From positions 1-64,000 of the forward strand of contig CALMYJ010000027.1 of the NCBI GenBank assembly GCA_937873715.1: DNA of 64,000 nucleotides, given 5' to 3'. The stretch comes from an uncultured Chitinophagaceae bacterium (GTDB taxonomy: Bacteria; Bacteroidota; Bacteroidia; Chitinophagales; Chitinophagaceae). A program made the position numbers and the translations under genes. Below the pieces are notes generated by a model that searched no databases, was not told the origin of the DNA, and worked only from the letters and a program-made list of their open reading frames with translations. This document shows positions 20,042 to 28,518 of the stretch, piece after piece. Numbering within the stretch: the first letter of the stretch is position 1; the number at the start of each line of letters is the position of its first letter.

Positions 20042-20056
20042 TATGGACGAAGCGAT
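20033..20056. repeat. Seven-base inverted repeat at a gene-fragment junction
   Basis: ATCGCTT (20033-20039) and AAGCGAT (20050-20056) are perfect inverted copies separated by ten bases. The two flanking genes both lose their 5' ends within this interval. Confidence 0.8.
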
Positions 20057-20786
20057 TGGTGGTGGCTACGGCGAAAGTTTGTACAATATTGGCACGGCTA
20101 TACGAAAATTTTTGCTGCACAACAGGCAGGATATTATACTACTCAGCTTCAGCCATTTTTGTGAAAAAGAAACACCGGTTGCTGCTTTAAAAGATAGCCT
20201 GCTTAAAATTATTGGTACTGCACTGGTATACAGCGGCAGGGCAACCGCTATTGGAAATGTACCCCTGTCGCAGCTTGCAGGTAAAGTAATTATTAGTTTT
20301 GAACAGCCGCAAACGAATGACCCTTATTTTCCTTCCTGCTCTATTGCAGGCACTTCGGGGGCATTTGTAAATTTTCGCAGGATGTATGCCGCTGCAAATG
20401 ACATCAATATTTTATTAGAGAAGCAGCATGATTTTTTTACAGCAATAGCCACCAGCAGTATTCAAAAAAACGATTTGGTACGGTTAGACTGGCAGTTGAC
20501 TCAAAGTAGCAGCGAAGCACCCTTTATCTGCAACGATTTCCAGGACGAAAAATTAAATCCGCTTGTAAATGGTGCTATTTTGCTGGCCAATGTGATCAAT
20601 AAAAATAAAAGTATTATTGATCATTCCCTGCAGGGCAACCGGTATCTGCCTGGTACCATCGATGCCTGGATAGAAGACGGCACCATCCATAAAAAAAACA
20701 AACCCAATATCCTTTATGTGGATGTTGCCGGCGGCTGGATTACAGATTACTGTATTGATTTAAATCAAACAGCATTGTACCGGTAA
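20037..20786 (+). pseudogene. PI-PLC X-domain-like protein, lacking its N-terminus
   Basis: About 249 residues that resemble the second half of a phosphatidylinositol-phospholipase-C X domain: SLYNIGTAIRKFLLHN, IILLSFSHFC, PLSQLAGKVIISFE and near the end PNILYVDVAGGWITDYC. The first half, which carries the two catalytic histidines and normally a signal peptide, is absent. LCMDEAIGGGYG at the break may be what remains of the CHG-L motif around the second histidine. The upstream in-frame codons to 19980 are antisense to the barrel gene and look meaningless. As written the protein should not be active. Confidence 0.6.
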
Positions 20787-20922
20787 ATAAAAACTTAGTG
20801 GGATAAAATAAAAATGTATACCCTGCCGATAGTGTTTATATCTGTCGCTTTTATTACCTTCAGCAACCAGCTAATACAGCATACAGGTAGCTGTTATTTG
20901 AAAACACTTCACAATTTTTACT

Positions 20923-22173
20923 ATGAGGATTAATGCCACAAGGCTGCAGCAGCATTTTGAAGCCATGAGCGAAATTGGCAAAATTGGCGAAACCGGCACA
21001 AACCGCCCGGCCCATTCACCCGATGAAAAAAGAGCATTTGAACTGGCGGCCTCCTGGATGCAGGAGGCCGGCATGACCACCAGGATAGATAATTTCGGCA
21101 ATTTAATAGGAAGGCTTGAAGGAAGCAATCCTGCACTGCCGGTGCTGATGACGGGCTCTCACCTCGACTCACAGCCTTATGGCGGCAGGTATGATGGTGT
21201 GGCAGGTGTGCTTTGTGCTATTGAAGCCGTAAAAACATTAACCGAAAATGGTATTGTGCCCGAACGCAGTATTGAAGTGATATCCTTTGCTGATGAAGAG
21301 GGCTGGCGCTTTAATAAAGGCCTGTTTGGTTCAAGAGGGATATTGGGTAAATTAGAAGAGGGTGAGCTGCAGCGTGCCGATAAAGACGGTATTACCCGTG
21401 AACAGGCATTGAAAGATTTTGGCTGCGATATTTCGAAATTTAAAGACTCCGAATATGCACCCGGCAGTATTTATTGTTTTTTAGAATTGCATATTGAGCA
21501 GGGCCCCGTGCTGGATGTGGGGCAACAACCTGTTGGTGTGGTATCAGGCATTTCGGGGCCGCTGTGGCTCACAGTAAAACTGAAAGGGATGGCGGGCCAT
21601 GCCGGCTCGGTACCTATGCCTATGCGTAAAGATGCCCTGCTTGGTGCAGCCGAAATAGCCGTTGCTCTTAATGAGATAGTAACACAGGTGCCCGGTGCGC
21701 CAACAGTGGGTACTGTGGCTACCATGAATGTATTTCCGGCCAGCCGCAATATTATTGCCGAAGAAGTAAGTTTTACCATCGATTTAAGGGATATAGATTT
21801 AGACAGGCGTAACCGTTACGAAAAACAACTGATGGATAAAATTGAAGCCATCACAAAAAAACACCAGCTTACCTACAGCATCGCTACAGACACCAATAGC
21901 GAGCCTCGCTACTGTGCCCAGTGGATTAAAGATATTATACATGCTGAGTGTAAGGTGGCCGGCCTTAATGCGCCGGAACTGATGAGCGGCCCTTTTCATG
22001 ATGCACTGGCCTTATCTTACGCCTGCGATTACGGGATGATATTTGTACGCTGTAAAGACGGCATCAGCCATAATCCGCTGGAGTATGCCTCGTACGAAGA
22101 CCTTGCCCTGGGTACCGAAGTGCTGTATGGCACCATACTGCAGGTGCCCGGTATAAAAGCTGCTTTAAAATAA
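20923..22173 (+). CDS. M20-family amidohydrolase (N-carbamoyl-amino-acid hydrolase / allantoate amidohydrolase type)
   Basis: 416 residues, full length. The metal-binding pattern of the HyuC/AllC/beta-ureidopropionase group is visible: GSHLDSQPYGGRYDG (near 86), FADEEGWRF (near 126), ELHIEQGPVL (near 191) and PFHDALALSY near 355. These cytoplasmic enzymes cleave N-carbamoyl groups from amino acids, ureidopropionate or allantoate. Which substrate is used cannot be read from the sequence, and no hydantoinase or purine gene is nearby. It seems to be a single-gene unit. Confidence 0.88.
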   Translation: MRINATRLQQHFEAMSEIGKIGETGTNRPAHSPDEKRAFELAASWMQEAGMTTRIDNFGNLIGRLEGSNPALPVLMTGSHLDSQPYGGRYDGVAGVLCAIEAVKTLTENGIVPERSIEVISFADEEGWRFNKGLFGSRGILGKLEEGELQRADKDGITREQALKDFGCDISKFKDSEYAPGSIYCFLELHIEQGPVLDVGQQPVGVVSGISGPLWLTVKLKGMAGHAGSVPMPMRKDALLGAAEIAVALNEIVTQVPGAPTVGTVATMNVFPASRNIIAEEVSFTIDLRDIDLDRRNRYEKQLMDKIEAITKKHQLTYSIATDTNSEPRYCAQWIKDIIHAECKVAGLNAPELMSGPFHDALALSYACDYGMIFVRCKDGISHNPLEYASYEDLALGTEVLYGTILQVPGIKAALK

Positions 22174-22233
22174 AACTGGATTTTTTTTGATACAGTTGTA
22201 AGGTATCCCCCAAAGCAGCGTCTGTACCGGTAT

Positions 22234-22650
22234 ATGAAATACACAGGCATAGTGCTGCTCTGCACCATCTTTTGTGCATGCACCAAAAATAAGATTGAAA
22301 CCATTGCGCCACCTGCACCCCTTCCGGATGGCGGCACTGCGGCATACCGGGGTGTTTTTTACCCCACTCCAGGCATTACCGTTGCAGGAACGGTTAAGGT
22401 ATTGAAGGATACAATACCTGCCCAATTATTGTTAGATAGTTTTTCAATAAGTTCCGGCCCCGATTTAAAAGTATATCTTTCAAAAAACGACTACCCTTCA
22501 CAGTTTGTTAATTTAGGTGCCCTGCTGCGTTTTACCGGTAACTCCAGCTACAGTATTCCTGTCGGCACCAATCTTTCTGATTACAATTATGTATTGATTC
22601 ATTGCCAGCAATACAATCATTTATTTGCTGTGGCACCACTGGTAAAATAA
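22234..22650 (+). CDS. DM13-domain lipoprotein
   Basis: 138 residues. The N-terminus is a lipoprotein signal (IVLLCTIFCAC with Cys16 as the likely lipidated residue). The rest resembles a DM13 domain (GTVKVLKD, LLLDSFSISSGPDLKVYLS, SYSIPVGTNLSDYNYVLIHC), thought to take part in redox or electron transfer. It starts a run of four small secreted proteins (this one, a barrel and two YHS proteins) with short gaps, which suggests one functional unit in the envelope. Confidence 0.75.
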   Translation: MKYTGIVLLCTIFCACTKNKIETIAPPAPLPDGGTAAYRGVFYPTPGITVAGTVKVLKDTIPAQLLLDSFSISSGPDLKVYLSKNDYPSQFVNLGALLRFTGNSSYSIPVGTNLSDYNYVLIHCQQYNHLFAVAPLVK

Positions 22651-22655
22651 TTTTT

Positions 22656-23561
22656 ATGCAAAAATTTCCAGCTATCCTTTTTGTTTTTTTGGTACTCTAT
22701 GGCTTTGCCAATGGCCAGGGCTGCAGTGATGCCGGCTTTTGTTCTATCCGCTATCACCAGCAGGAAAGTAAAAACGAAAAGCAAAGCATTAGCATTGGTA
22801 ATGTAGTGGGGAAGGGGGATGGTAATACGTTTATTAATAACAGTTATGTACTGTACACCCGGCATTTTAATAAAGGCATAAGCTGGGATACAAAATTAAC
22901 TGCCAACTATGCCAGTGGGAGCCTGGCCAATCATTTTAATGCAGGTGATGTATTTACTACTGCCAGTTTTCCACTGTTTACTGAGGGAGCAACAAAAATT
23001 TTAAAACTAAGCAGTGGGTTAAAAATACCTTTAACCAGCGCTAATGATAAAGCAGGTGTTCATCCTTTACCAATGGCTTACCAAAGCAGCCTCGGTACTT
23101 ATGATTTATTGCTTGGGCTAAATCTTTCTTTACATCAAAAATGGGAGTTTACCCAAGCCTGGCAAATACCATTGACCCGTCAAAATAAAAACAGTTACTT
23201 CAGTGAGTTAGGCGTAACGGATGCTTTTCCATCCACCAACTTATTTAACCGTAAGCCAGATGCCTTATTCCGTGTGGCATATACGCACCGTATCGCCAGT
23301 GATAAAGTTTTTTTAAAACCCAACCTGCTTGCCGTGTACCATACTGGCACCGATAATTTTATTAACAACATAGGTAATAAAACAGCTCTCACAGGTTCAA
23401 AAGGGCTTACGTTGAATGCGAACCTTATTGCCGGTTTTGCTTTATCCTCAAAGCAAAGCATAGAAATTTCGCTGGCAGCACCATTAGTAGTAAGAACCAT
23501 TAGGCCAGATGGATTAACCCGGAGTTTTACTGCAGGTATTGAATATCATTTTGGGTGGTAG
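22656..23561 (+). CDS. Outer-membrane beta-barrel protein (transporter-like)
   Basis: 301 residues from the ATG at 22656, five bases after the DM13 stop. A signal peptide (ILFVFLVLYGFANG) is followed by alternating strands and a C-terminal aromatic end (GIEYHFGW), typical of outer-membrane barrels. Three cysteines lie close to the mature N-terminus (GCSDAGFC). No precise family is recognised; similar proteins are called putative transporters in the phenol-degradation (MetA-like) family. Its place between DM13 and YHS genes hints at metal or electron-transfer work, which is inference. Confidence 0.65.
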   Translation: MQKFPAILFVFLVLYGFANGQGCSDAGFCSIRYHQQESKNEKQSISIGNVVGKGDGNTFINNSYVLYTRHFNKGISWDTKLTANYASGSLANHFNAGDVFTTASFPLFTEGATKILKLSSGLKIPLTSANDKAGVHPLPMAYQSSLGTYDLLLGLNLSLHQKWEFTQAWQIPLTRQNKNSYFSELGVTDAFPSTNLFNRKPDALFRVAYTHRIASDKVFLKPNLLAVYHTGTDNFINNIGNKTALTGSKGLTLNANLIAGFALSSKQSIEISLAAPLVVRTIRPDGLTRSFTAGIEYHFGW

Positions 23562-23599
23562 TTGTAAGTAAATTGTATGCAGCACGTCTTTATCATAAA

Positions 23600-24040
23600 A
23601 TGAAAAAATTATTTTCGACTTTATGCATACTGCTTCTAACCGGGGTGACTATTGCACAAAAAGCTGAAGTGTTTTCAACAAAAAATGGTGCATTAAACGG
23701 CTATGATGTAGTGTCTTTTTATACTGATTCAGCAGCGCAGTTGGGTAGTAAAGCGTACAGCTATCACTGGAAGAATACCACATGGTACTTCAGCAGCGCA
23801 ACTCACCGGGATACATTTAGTACTGCACCTGAAAAATTTTACCCGGCTTATGGCGGCTGGTGTGCTTACGGCGCCAGTAATGGGTATAAGGCCCCCACTG
23901 AAGCCACCACATTTACATTTGTTGATGGCAGGCTATACTTTAATTACAATGAAGCAGTAAAAAATAACTGGCTGAAAAATACAAACGACTATATAGCAAA
24001 AGCTGATGCCCATTGGCCGGTAATAAAAAATAAAGATTAA
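23600..24040 (+). CDS. Secreted YHS-domain protein (first of two)
   Basis: 146 residues from the ATG at 23600. A signal peptide (LCILLLTGVTIAQ) precedes a YHS domain with LNGYDVVSFY, YHWKNTTWYFSSATHRDTF and YGGWCAYG. YHS domains are thought to bind metal, and this secreted subfamily is often labelled a possible selenoprotein; here the key position is an ordinary cysteine codon (TGT). It is a clear paralogue of the next gene, 25 bases downstream. Confidence 0.82.
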   Translation: MKKLFSTLCILLLTGVTIAQKAEVFSTKNGALNGYDVVSFYTDSAAQLGSKAYSYHWKNTTWYFSSATHRDTFSTAPEKFYPAYGGWCAYGASNGYKAPTEATTFTFVDGRLYFNYNEAVKNNWLKNTNDYIAKADAHWPVIKNKD

Positions 24041-24065
24041 TCTCTCCAATAAAATTTATGGTAAA

Positions 24066-24524
24066 ATGAAAAAAAGCATACAGTTGCTGCTGGTAATTTT
24101 AATTACAGGATTTATGCAAGTACAGGCGCAGAGCGTCCTGTATAATACAAACAAAGGCCTGGCCTTAGCCGGTTACGATGCAGTGGAATACCACATTTCC
24201 AACAAAGCGGTAAAAGGAAAAAAAGAGTTTGCCGTAATGGTAGAAAATGTAACTTACTATTTTGTAAACGCAGCTAATAAAGACCGCTTTAAGGCGGATT
24301 ATAAAAAATATTTGCCGGAGTATGGTGGCTGGTGTGCTTATGCTATGGGTGCCAGCGGCGAAAAAGTAGCGGTGGATCCTGAAACATTTAAAGTGCTAAA
24401 TGGTAAATTGTATTTGTTTTATCATTCCTGGGTAAATAATACTTTAACCAAGTGGAATAAGGATGAAGCCAGCCTGAAAGCAAAGGCTGATGCCAACTGG
24501 AAAAAAATTGTTCAAGCACCATAA
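24066..24524 (+). CDS. Secreted YHS-domain protein (second of two)
   Basis: 152 residues with a signal peptide ending near AQS. The domain contains LAGYDAVEYH, TYYFVNAANKDRFK and YGGWCAYAMG; the cysteine is encoded by TGT. The protein is similar along its length to its upstream neighbour, so the pair comes from a tandem duplication that has since diverged. The next gene begins one base after the stop. Confidence 0.82.
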   Translation: MKKSIQLLLVILITGFMQVQAQSVLYNTNKGLALAGYDAVEYHISNKAVKGKKEFAVMVENVTYYFVNAANKDRFKADYKKYLPEYGGWCAYAMGASGEKVAVDPETFKVLNGKLYLFYHSWVNNTLTKWNKDEASLKAKADANWKKIVQAP

Positions 24525-24525
24525 G

Positions 24526-25566
24526 TTGATTTTTAAATACAAGGTTCGTAAAATTTTACATTGGGAATATTGGCCACAGTGGCTGCTGTACCTGCCTGTG
24601 TTGCCGGTATATGTGTACTATGCCTGCAGGGCACGCCATCTTTATTTTAATGTACCTGCCAACCCCGGTCTGGAAAATGGCGGTTACCTGATGGAATCAA
24701 AAAGCCGCCTGCATAGCCAGTTGCCCCGGCATATTCAGCCGGCATCAATACTGGCCGATACAGCGGATAGCGTAGAGGATATACAGGCGCAGATGCAAAT
24801 ACAAGCGATTGAATTTCCTTGCATTTGCAAACCCGATATTGGTGCAAGGGGCCTGGGCGTTGCCGTTGTGAGCAACCTGGATGAGTTGAAAGACTATCAT
24901 CAACATTCGCCTGGCAATTACCTGCTGCAGCAAAAACTAAACTGTAAATACGAGGTAGGTATTTTTTATTACCGCTATCCCGGTCAGCAGCAGGGATGTA
25001 TCAGTGGTATTGTGGAAAAGCAGCCTATGGTGGTAACGGGCAATGGCACAGCAACTTTAAGGGAGTTAATAATGGATAACCCGAGGTATTATTACCAGCG
25101 CCATTTTTTGTACAGAAAGTTTAAAACCAAACTTGATGATGTGTTGCCTAAAGGAAAAACTTTGGAATTATCCGGTATTGGCAATCATGCCCGGGGCAGT
25201 TTATTTAAAGATGTAAGTTTTAAAAAAACGAAAAATTTAGAAAATACCATTCATGCCATTGCAACCTCACTCAATGGTTTTTATTTTGGCCGCCTGGATA
25301 TTATGTACAACGACTGGGAGGCGTTATGTGAGGGGAGAGAATTTTATCTTATTGAATTGAACGGGAGCGGCAGTGAGCCAACGCATATATATGATCCGCA
25401 ATATTCTTTGCTGCAAGCCTGGAAAATAATTATTCAACACTGGGCAATTATGTACCGCATCAGCAGGTACAATATGCAGTATGGTGCTACTGTAATGAGT
25501 TATAAAAAAGTAAGGCAGTTGCAGCAACAATGGAGTTCTTTAGAAAAAAAACTGGTTGCCTTGTAA
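24526..25566 (+). CDS. ATP-grasp family protein, D-Ala-D-Ala ligase-like
   Basis: 346 residues if started at the TTG at 24526; an ATG at 24490 overlaps the YHS gene and gives 358. An N-terminal hydrophobic segment (WLLYLPVLPVYVYYAC) is followed by an ATP-grasp fold with FPCICKPDIGARGLGVAVV (near 105), a strand with YLLQQKLNCKYEVGIFYYR, and the metal-binding end FYLIELNGSGSEPTHIYDP (near 283). This set is typical of carboxylate-amine ligases. The substrate is unknown; membrane association is likely. Confidence 0.72.
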   Translation: MIFKYKVRKILHWEYWPQWLLYLPVLPVYVYYACRARHLYFNVPANPGLENGGYLMESKSRLHSQLPRHIQPASILADTADSVEDIQAQMQIQAIEFPCICKPDIGARGLGVAVVSNLDELKDYHQHSPGNYLLQQKLNCKYEVGIFYYRYPGQQQGCISGIVEKQPMVVTGNGTATLRELIMDNPRYYYQRHFLYRKFKTKLDDVLPKGKTLELSGIGNHARGSLFKDVSFKKTKNLENTIHAIATSLNGFYFGRLDIMYNDWEALCEGREFYLIELNGSGSEPTHIYDPQYSLLQAWKIIIQHWAIMYRISRYNMQYGATVMSYKKVRQLQQQWSSLEKKLVAL

Positions 25567-25599
25567 GGGATAAACGTATTGCCCGTCTTTAATACAAAA

Positions 25600-26001
25600 A
25601 TGAAAGCAACTACGTTAACCAGTTTTTTTATGTGGGGAGTAAAAATAGTAGCAGCAGCCATTATGCTGCAAACCCTTTATTTTAAGTTTTCGGCAGCAGA
25701 GGAATCGGTATATATTTTTACGCAGGTAGGTATTGAACCCTGGGGACGTATTGCCACCGGTATTTTTGAACTGGTTGCTTCAATATTATTGCTGGTGCCT
25801 GCCGCTTCTGGCTTCGGCGCTTTGCTGGGTATTGGCTTAATGAGCGGCGCCTTGTTTTTTCATGCCACCCGGCTGGGTATTGAGGTTAAAGGCGATGGCG
25901 GGCAGTTATTCATCTATGCCGTAATCGTGTGGCTCTGTTGTGCTGTAGTAGTGTGGCGTAAACAAAAACAATTATTGCAACTTATCCATTTAAAAAAATG
26001 A
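25600..26001 (+). CDS. DoxX-like membrane protein
   Basis: 133 residues from the ATG at 25600, with four transmembrane segments and the DoxX-like pattern QTLYFKFSAAEESVYIF and GIFELVASILLLVP. The function of this group is unclear; some members are linked to redox stress. The stop overlaps the next start (ATGA), so it is coupled to the DinB gene. Confidence 0.75.
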   Translation: MKATTLTSFFMWGVKIVAAAIMLQTLYFKFSAAEESVYIFTQVGIEPWGRIATGIFELVASILLLVPAASGFGALLGIGLMSGALFFHATRLGIEVKGDGGQLFIYAVIVWLCCAVVVWRKQKQLLQLIHLKK

Positions 26002-26501
26002 CAACACCACTTACAGCACCGGTTACAGAAGTTTTGACGCAACTAAAAAATTTATTAACGAGGATAGATGATGCCATCTACATACAGCAGGTGCCTGCCA
26101 TTTTTAATGCCAGCATTGGCCAGCATACCCGGCATATTGCAGAGCTGTTTACAGAGTTATATAAGGGATACAACAATGCTGTGGTTGATTACGACAGGCG
26201 GGAAAGAAATAAACTGATTGAAAATAATGTGTATGCGGCCATACAGATGATACAGTTTATCATGGATGAAGTGCCAAAACCAGATAAAGAAATACACCTG
26301 CATACCAGTTACAGGGCCAATGGCGAAAATGCAGTGGTTACAAAAAGCAGTTATTACAGGGAACTGGTGTATAATATTGAACATACCGTACATCATCTTG
26401 CCATAATACGTGTGGCATTAACCGAACAGGGCATTACCATTAACGAAGATTTTGGTTTTGCAGACGGCACCATAAAAAACAATGCAGCATGTGTACAGTA
26501 A
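25998..26501 (+). CDS. DinB-family putative metal-dependent protein
   Basis: 167 residues forming a four-helix bundle. The histidines expected for metal binding appear as GQHTRHIAEL near 40 and EHTVHHLAIIR near 127. DinB-like proteins include thiol-dependent transferases and stress-induced proteins of unknown activity. It overlaps DoxX by four bases and NRDE by 13, so all three should be translated together. Confidence 0.78.
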   Translation: MTTPLTAPVTEVLTQLKNLLTRIDDAIYIQQVPAIFNASIGQHTRHIAELFTELYKGYNNAVVDYDRRERNKLIENNVYAAIQMIQFIMDEVPKPDKEIHLHTSYRANGENAVVTKSSYYRELVYNIEHTVHHLAIIRVALTEQGITINEDFGFADGTIKNNAACVQ

Positions 26502-27223
26502 GTTTTGTGCCCTTGCAGCATGGGGTATGCATTACATCGAACCGGGATGAAAATATACACCGTCTCCCGGCTTTGCCGCCTGCGATGTACAGGCATAACA
26601 ATAAACCGTTGTGGTATCCAAAAGATACGGCTGCCGCAGGCTCATGGTTTGTGTGCAGGCCCGGTGGCGATTGTGTTGTTTTACTAAACGGGGCTTTTGA
26701 AAAATATATACCGGCAGCATCTTATAACAAAAGCAGGGGGCTGGTATTGCTTGATATAGCGTTGTGTATTAATCCGGTTGCGGCATTTGAAAATATGCCA
26801 CTTCAGCATATTGCGCCGTTTACAATTATTGTGTTTTGTAAAAATACCTTGTATGAATGTCGTTGGGATGGGGAAAATAAATATTGTAAAAAGCTGGATG
26901 CAGCAGTGGGGCATATTTGGTCGTCGGCTACTTTATATACTGAAGCGGCGCAGGAAAAAAGGAAAAACTGGTTTTCGCATGCGCTTAGCCAAAATATGCT
27001 GAACACACAGGAAGCGATTATGCATTTTCATACATTTACCGGGGATGGTGATTTTGCCAACAGCCTGGTCATGAAGAGGGATAATATCTTGCAAACCTTA
27101 AGCATTACTTCGGCTCATATCACTGCTAACGGTATCTTGCTTCAACATCATGATGTGGTACAGCAGCAAGGTCATGTAGCTGTAATACCATCAGAACTAA
27201 ACGCTATCGAAACGCATGCATAA
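26489..27223 (+). CDS. NRDE (TANGO2-like) family protein
   Basis: 244 residues. Cys2 at the very N-terminus and the NRDE motif at 18-21 (SNRDEN) define the family, related to eukaryotic TANGO2 proteins, which have been linked to haem or lipid handling. Cys2 resembles the catalytic residue of Ntn hydrolases. The gene overlaps DinB by 13 bases and the sigma factor by eight. Confidence 0.85.
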   Translation: MCTVSFVPLQHGVCITSNRDENIHRLPALPPAMYRHNNKPLWYPKDTAAAGSWFVCRPGGDCVVLLNGAFEKYIPAASYNKSRGLVLLDIALCINPVAAFENMPLQHIAPFTIIVFCKNTLYECRWDGENKYCKKLDAAVGHIWSSATLYTEAAQEKRKNWFSHALSQNMLNTQEAIMHFHTFTGDGDFANSLVMKRDNILQTLSITSAHITANGILLQHHDVVQQQGHVAVIPSELNAIETHA

Positions 27224-27785
27224 AGCCCGGCCCGAACAATGGGTGAAGAACTATGCCGATATGTTATTTGCTGTTGCCCTGCAAAAAACCAACAGCAGGG
27301 AAGTAGCAGAAGATTTGGTGCAGGATACTTTTTTGTCGGCTATAAAAGCGCTGGAAAATTACCGTGGCGAAGCCAGTGAAAAAAACTGGCTTTTTACAAT
27401 ACTCAATAATAAGGTTATAGATTATTACCGTAAAAAAGGCAGACGGCAAACCACTGAAACATACCTTGCCGATACCGAAGCGGCTTTTGATGACAGCTTA
27501 TACAACAACGGGCATATTACAGGCAGTACCTGGAGGGCAGGGTGGAGCAGTGAGGCTGATGCCAATATTAATGATAAAGATTTTCAGCAGGTATTGAGCA
27601 ATTGCTTAGATAAAGTGCCGGTAAAAATGAAGCCTGTTTTTATCAGTAAATATTTTCATGATTTGCCACCGGATGAAATTTGTGCCATGTTTGAAATAAG
27701 CAATGCCAACCTTTGGGTAATTATGCACAGGGTAAAAGTTATTTTAAAAAACTGCCTTACGCATAACTGGTTTTCTAATACATAA
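27216..27785 (+). CDS. ECF-type RNA polymerase sigma factor
   Basis: 189 residues. Region 2 is seen in ADMLFAVALQKTNSREVAEDLVQDTF and WLFTILNNKVIDYYRK; region 4 near the end has PDEICAMFEISNANLWVIMHRVK, the DNA-binding helix-turn-helix. An insertion of about 40 residues between the regions is typical of this Bacteroidota group. It overlaps the NRDE gene by eight bases and is followed after ten bases by a small cysteine-containing protein, a normal sigma/anti-sigma layout. It may control its own operon, though no target promoter is known. Confidence 0.9.
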   Translation: MHKARPEQWVKNYADMLFAVALQKTNSREVAEDLVQDTFLSAIKALENYRGEASEKNWLFTILNNKVIDYYRKKGRRQTTETYLADTEAAFDDSLYNNGHITGSTWRAGWSSEADANINDKDFQQVLSNCLDKVPVKMKPVFISKYFHDLPPDEICAMFEISNANLWVIMHRVKVILKNCLTHNWFSNT

Positions 27786-27795
27786 AATTGCTGCC

Positions 27796-28065
27796 ATGAA
27801 CACTTTAAAAAATATGTTGCACAATTGTAAGCAGGCACAGCAAATAGGTGTTGAGTTTGAACATAAACCAGTTGGTTTTAAAAGATGGCTTCAGTTAAAG
27901 GTTCATATATTTTACTGCAGTTATTGCAGGCGGTTTTTAAAGCAGTCGGCACTTATCAATACATTACTAAAGCGGATGAGCATAAAGGATGAGCAACTCG
28001 GTGAAGGCACCAAAGCAAAAATGCAACATGAAATTGAAGTACTGATGAAGCAGGGGGAAGACTAA
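27796..28065 (+). CDS. Putative zinc-binding anti-sigma factor
   Basis: 89 residues. HIFYCSYCRRF near residue 36 gives the H-x3-C-x2-C pattern of zinc-binding anti-sigma domains, but there is no transmembrane segment, so it would act in the cytoplasm. The assignment rests on this motif and on the position directly after an ECF sigma factor. Confidence 0.7.
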   Translation: MNTLKNMLHNCKQAQQIGVEFEHKPVGFKRWLQLKVHIFYCSYCRRFLKQSALINTLLKRMSIKDEQLGEGTKAKMQHEIEVLMKQGED

Positions 28066-28083
28066 ATGCCTTTTAACAAGCCA

Positions 28084-28518
28084 CTACCCGTATTTACCTT
28101 TTTCCAGTATTTCTACTTTTACCCGGGTAACACCTGCTTTTACAAATCCTAATTTTTTGGCGGCAGTAAGTGTAAGATCGGTTATGCGGCGCATACCCTT
28201 ATGCAGCCTGTCGTTTACTTTTACAATTACCGATTTGCCATTGCGCAAGTTGGTAACCCTAACCCAGGTGCCTAAGGGTACGGCATTGCAGGCGGCTGTC
28301 ATTTTCTGGTGGCTGAATATTTCGCCATTGGCAGTTTTGCGTCCCTGGAATTTTTGTGCATAATAACTGGCCTGCCCGTAAAATACTTTTTTTACTTTTT
28401 TGTTTTGCCCCGGTTGTGCATGCAGGCCCGTGCAGCATAGTATCAGCAGCACTGTTGCCATTGCTGCAATCCTTTTTGTAACAGGCAGTGTACTATTTTT
28501 CATTATTACCCGTATCAT
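28084..28518 (-). CDS. RlpA-like double-psi beta-barrel protein
   Basis: 144 residues with a signal peptide (MATVLLILCCTGLHA). The RlpA fold shows in YGQASYYAQKFQGRKTANGE, PLGTWVRVTNLRNGKSVIV and NDRLHKGMRRITDLT. RlpA proteins bind or cut glycan strands without stem peptides at the septum. Only the barrel is present, with no SPOR domain. The gene overlaps the L,D-transpeptidase by four bases (ATGA), so the two wall proteins are coupled. An in-frame ATG at 28503 is also possible. Confidence 0.85.
   Translation of the reverse strand: MIRVIMKNSTLPVTKRIAAMATVLLILCCTGLHAQPGQNKKVKKVFYGQASYYAQKFQGRKTANGEIFSHQKMTAACNAVPLGTWVRVTNLRNGKSVIVKVNDRLHKGMRRITDLTLTAAKKLGFVKAGVTRVKVEILEKGKYG

Noticed and set aside
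20814..20933. 39-residue frame with a hydrophobic start before the M20 amidohydrolase
   Set aside because: It overlaps the amidohydrolase start, has no positive charges before the hydrophobic stretch, and no partner gene; weak support.
23873..24350. Selenocysteine in the YHS proteins
   Set aside because: The family is often labelled a possible selenoprotein, but the GGWC position in both genes is a TGT cysteine codon and no in-frame TGA is present.
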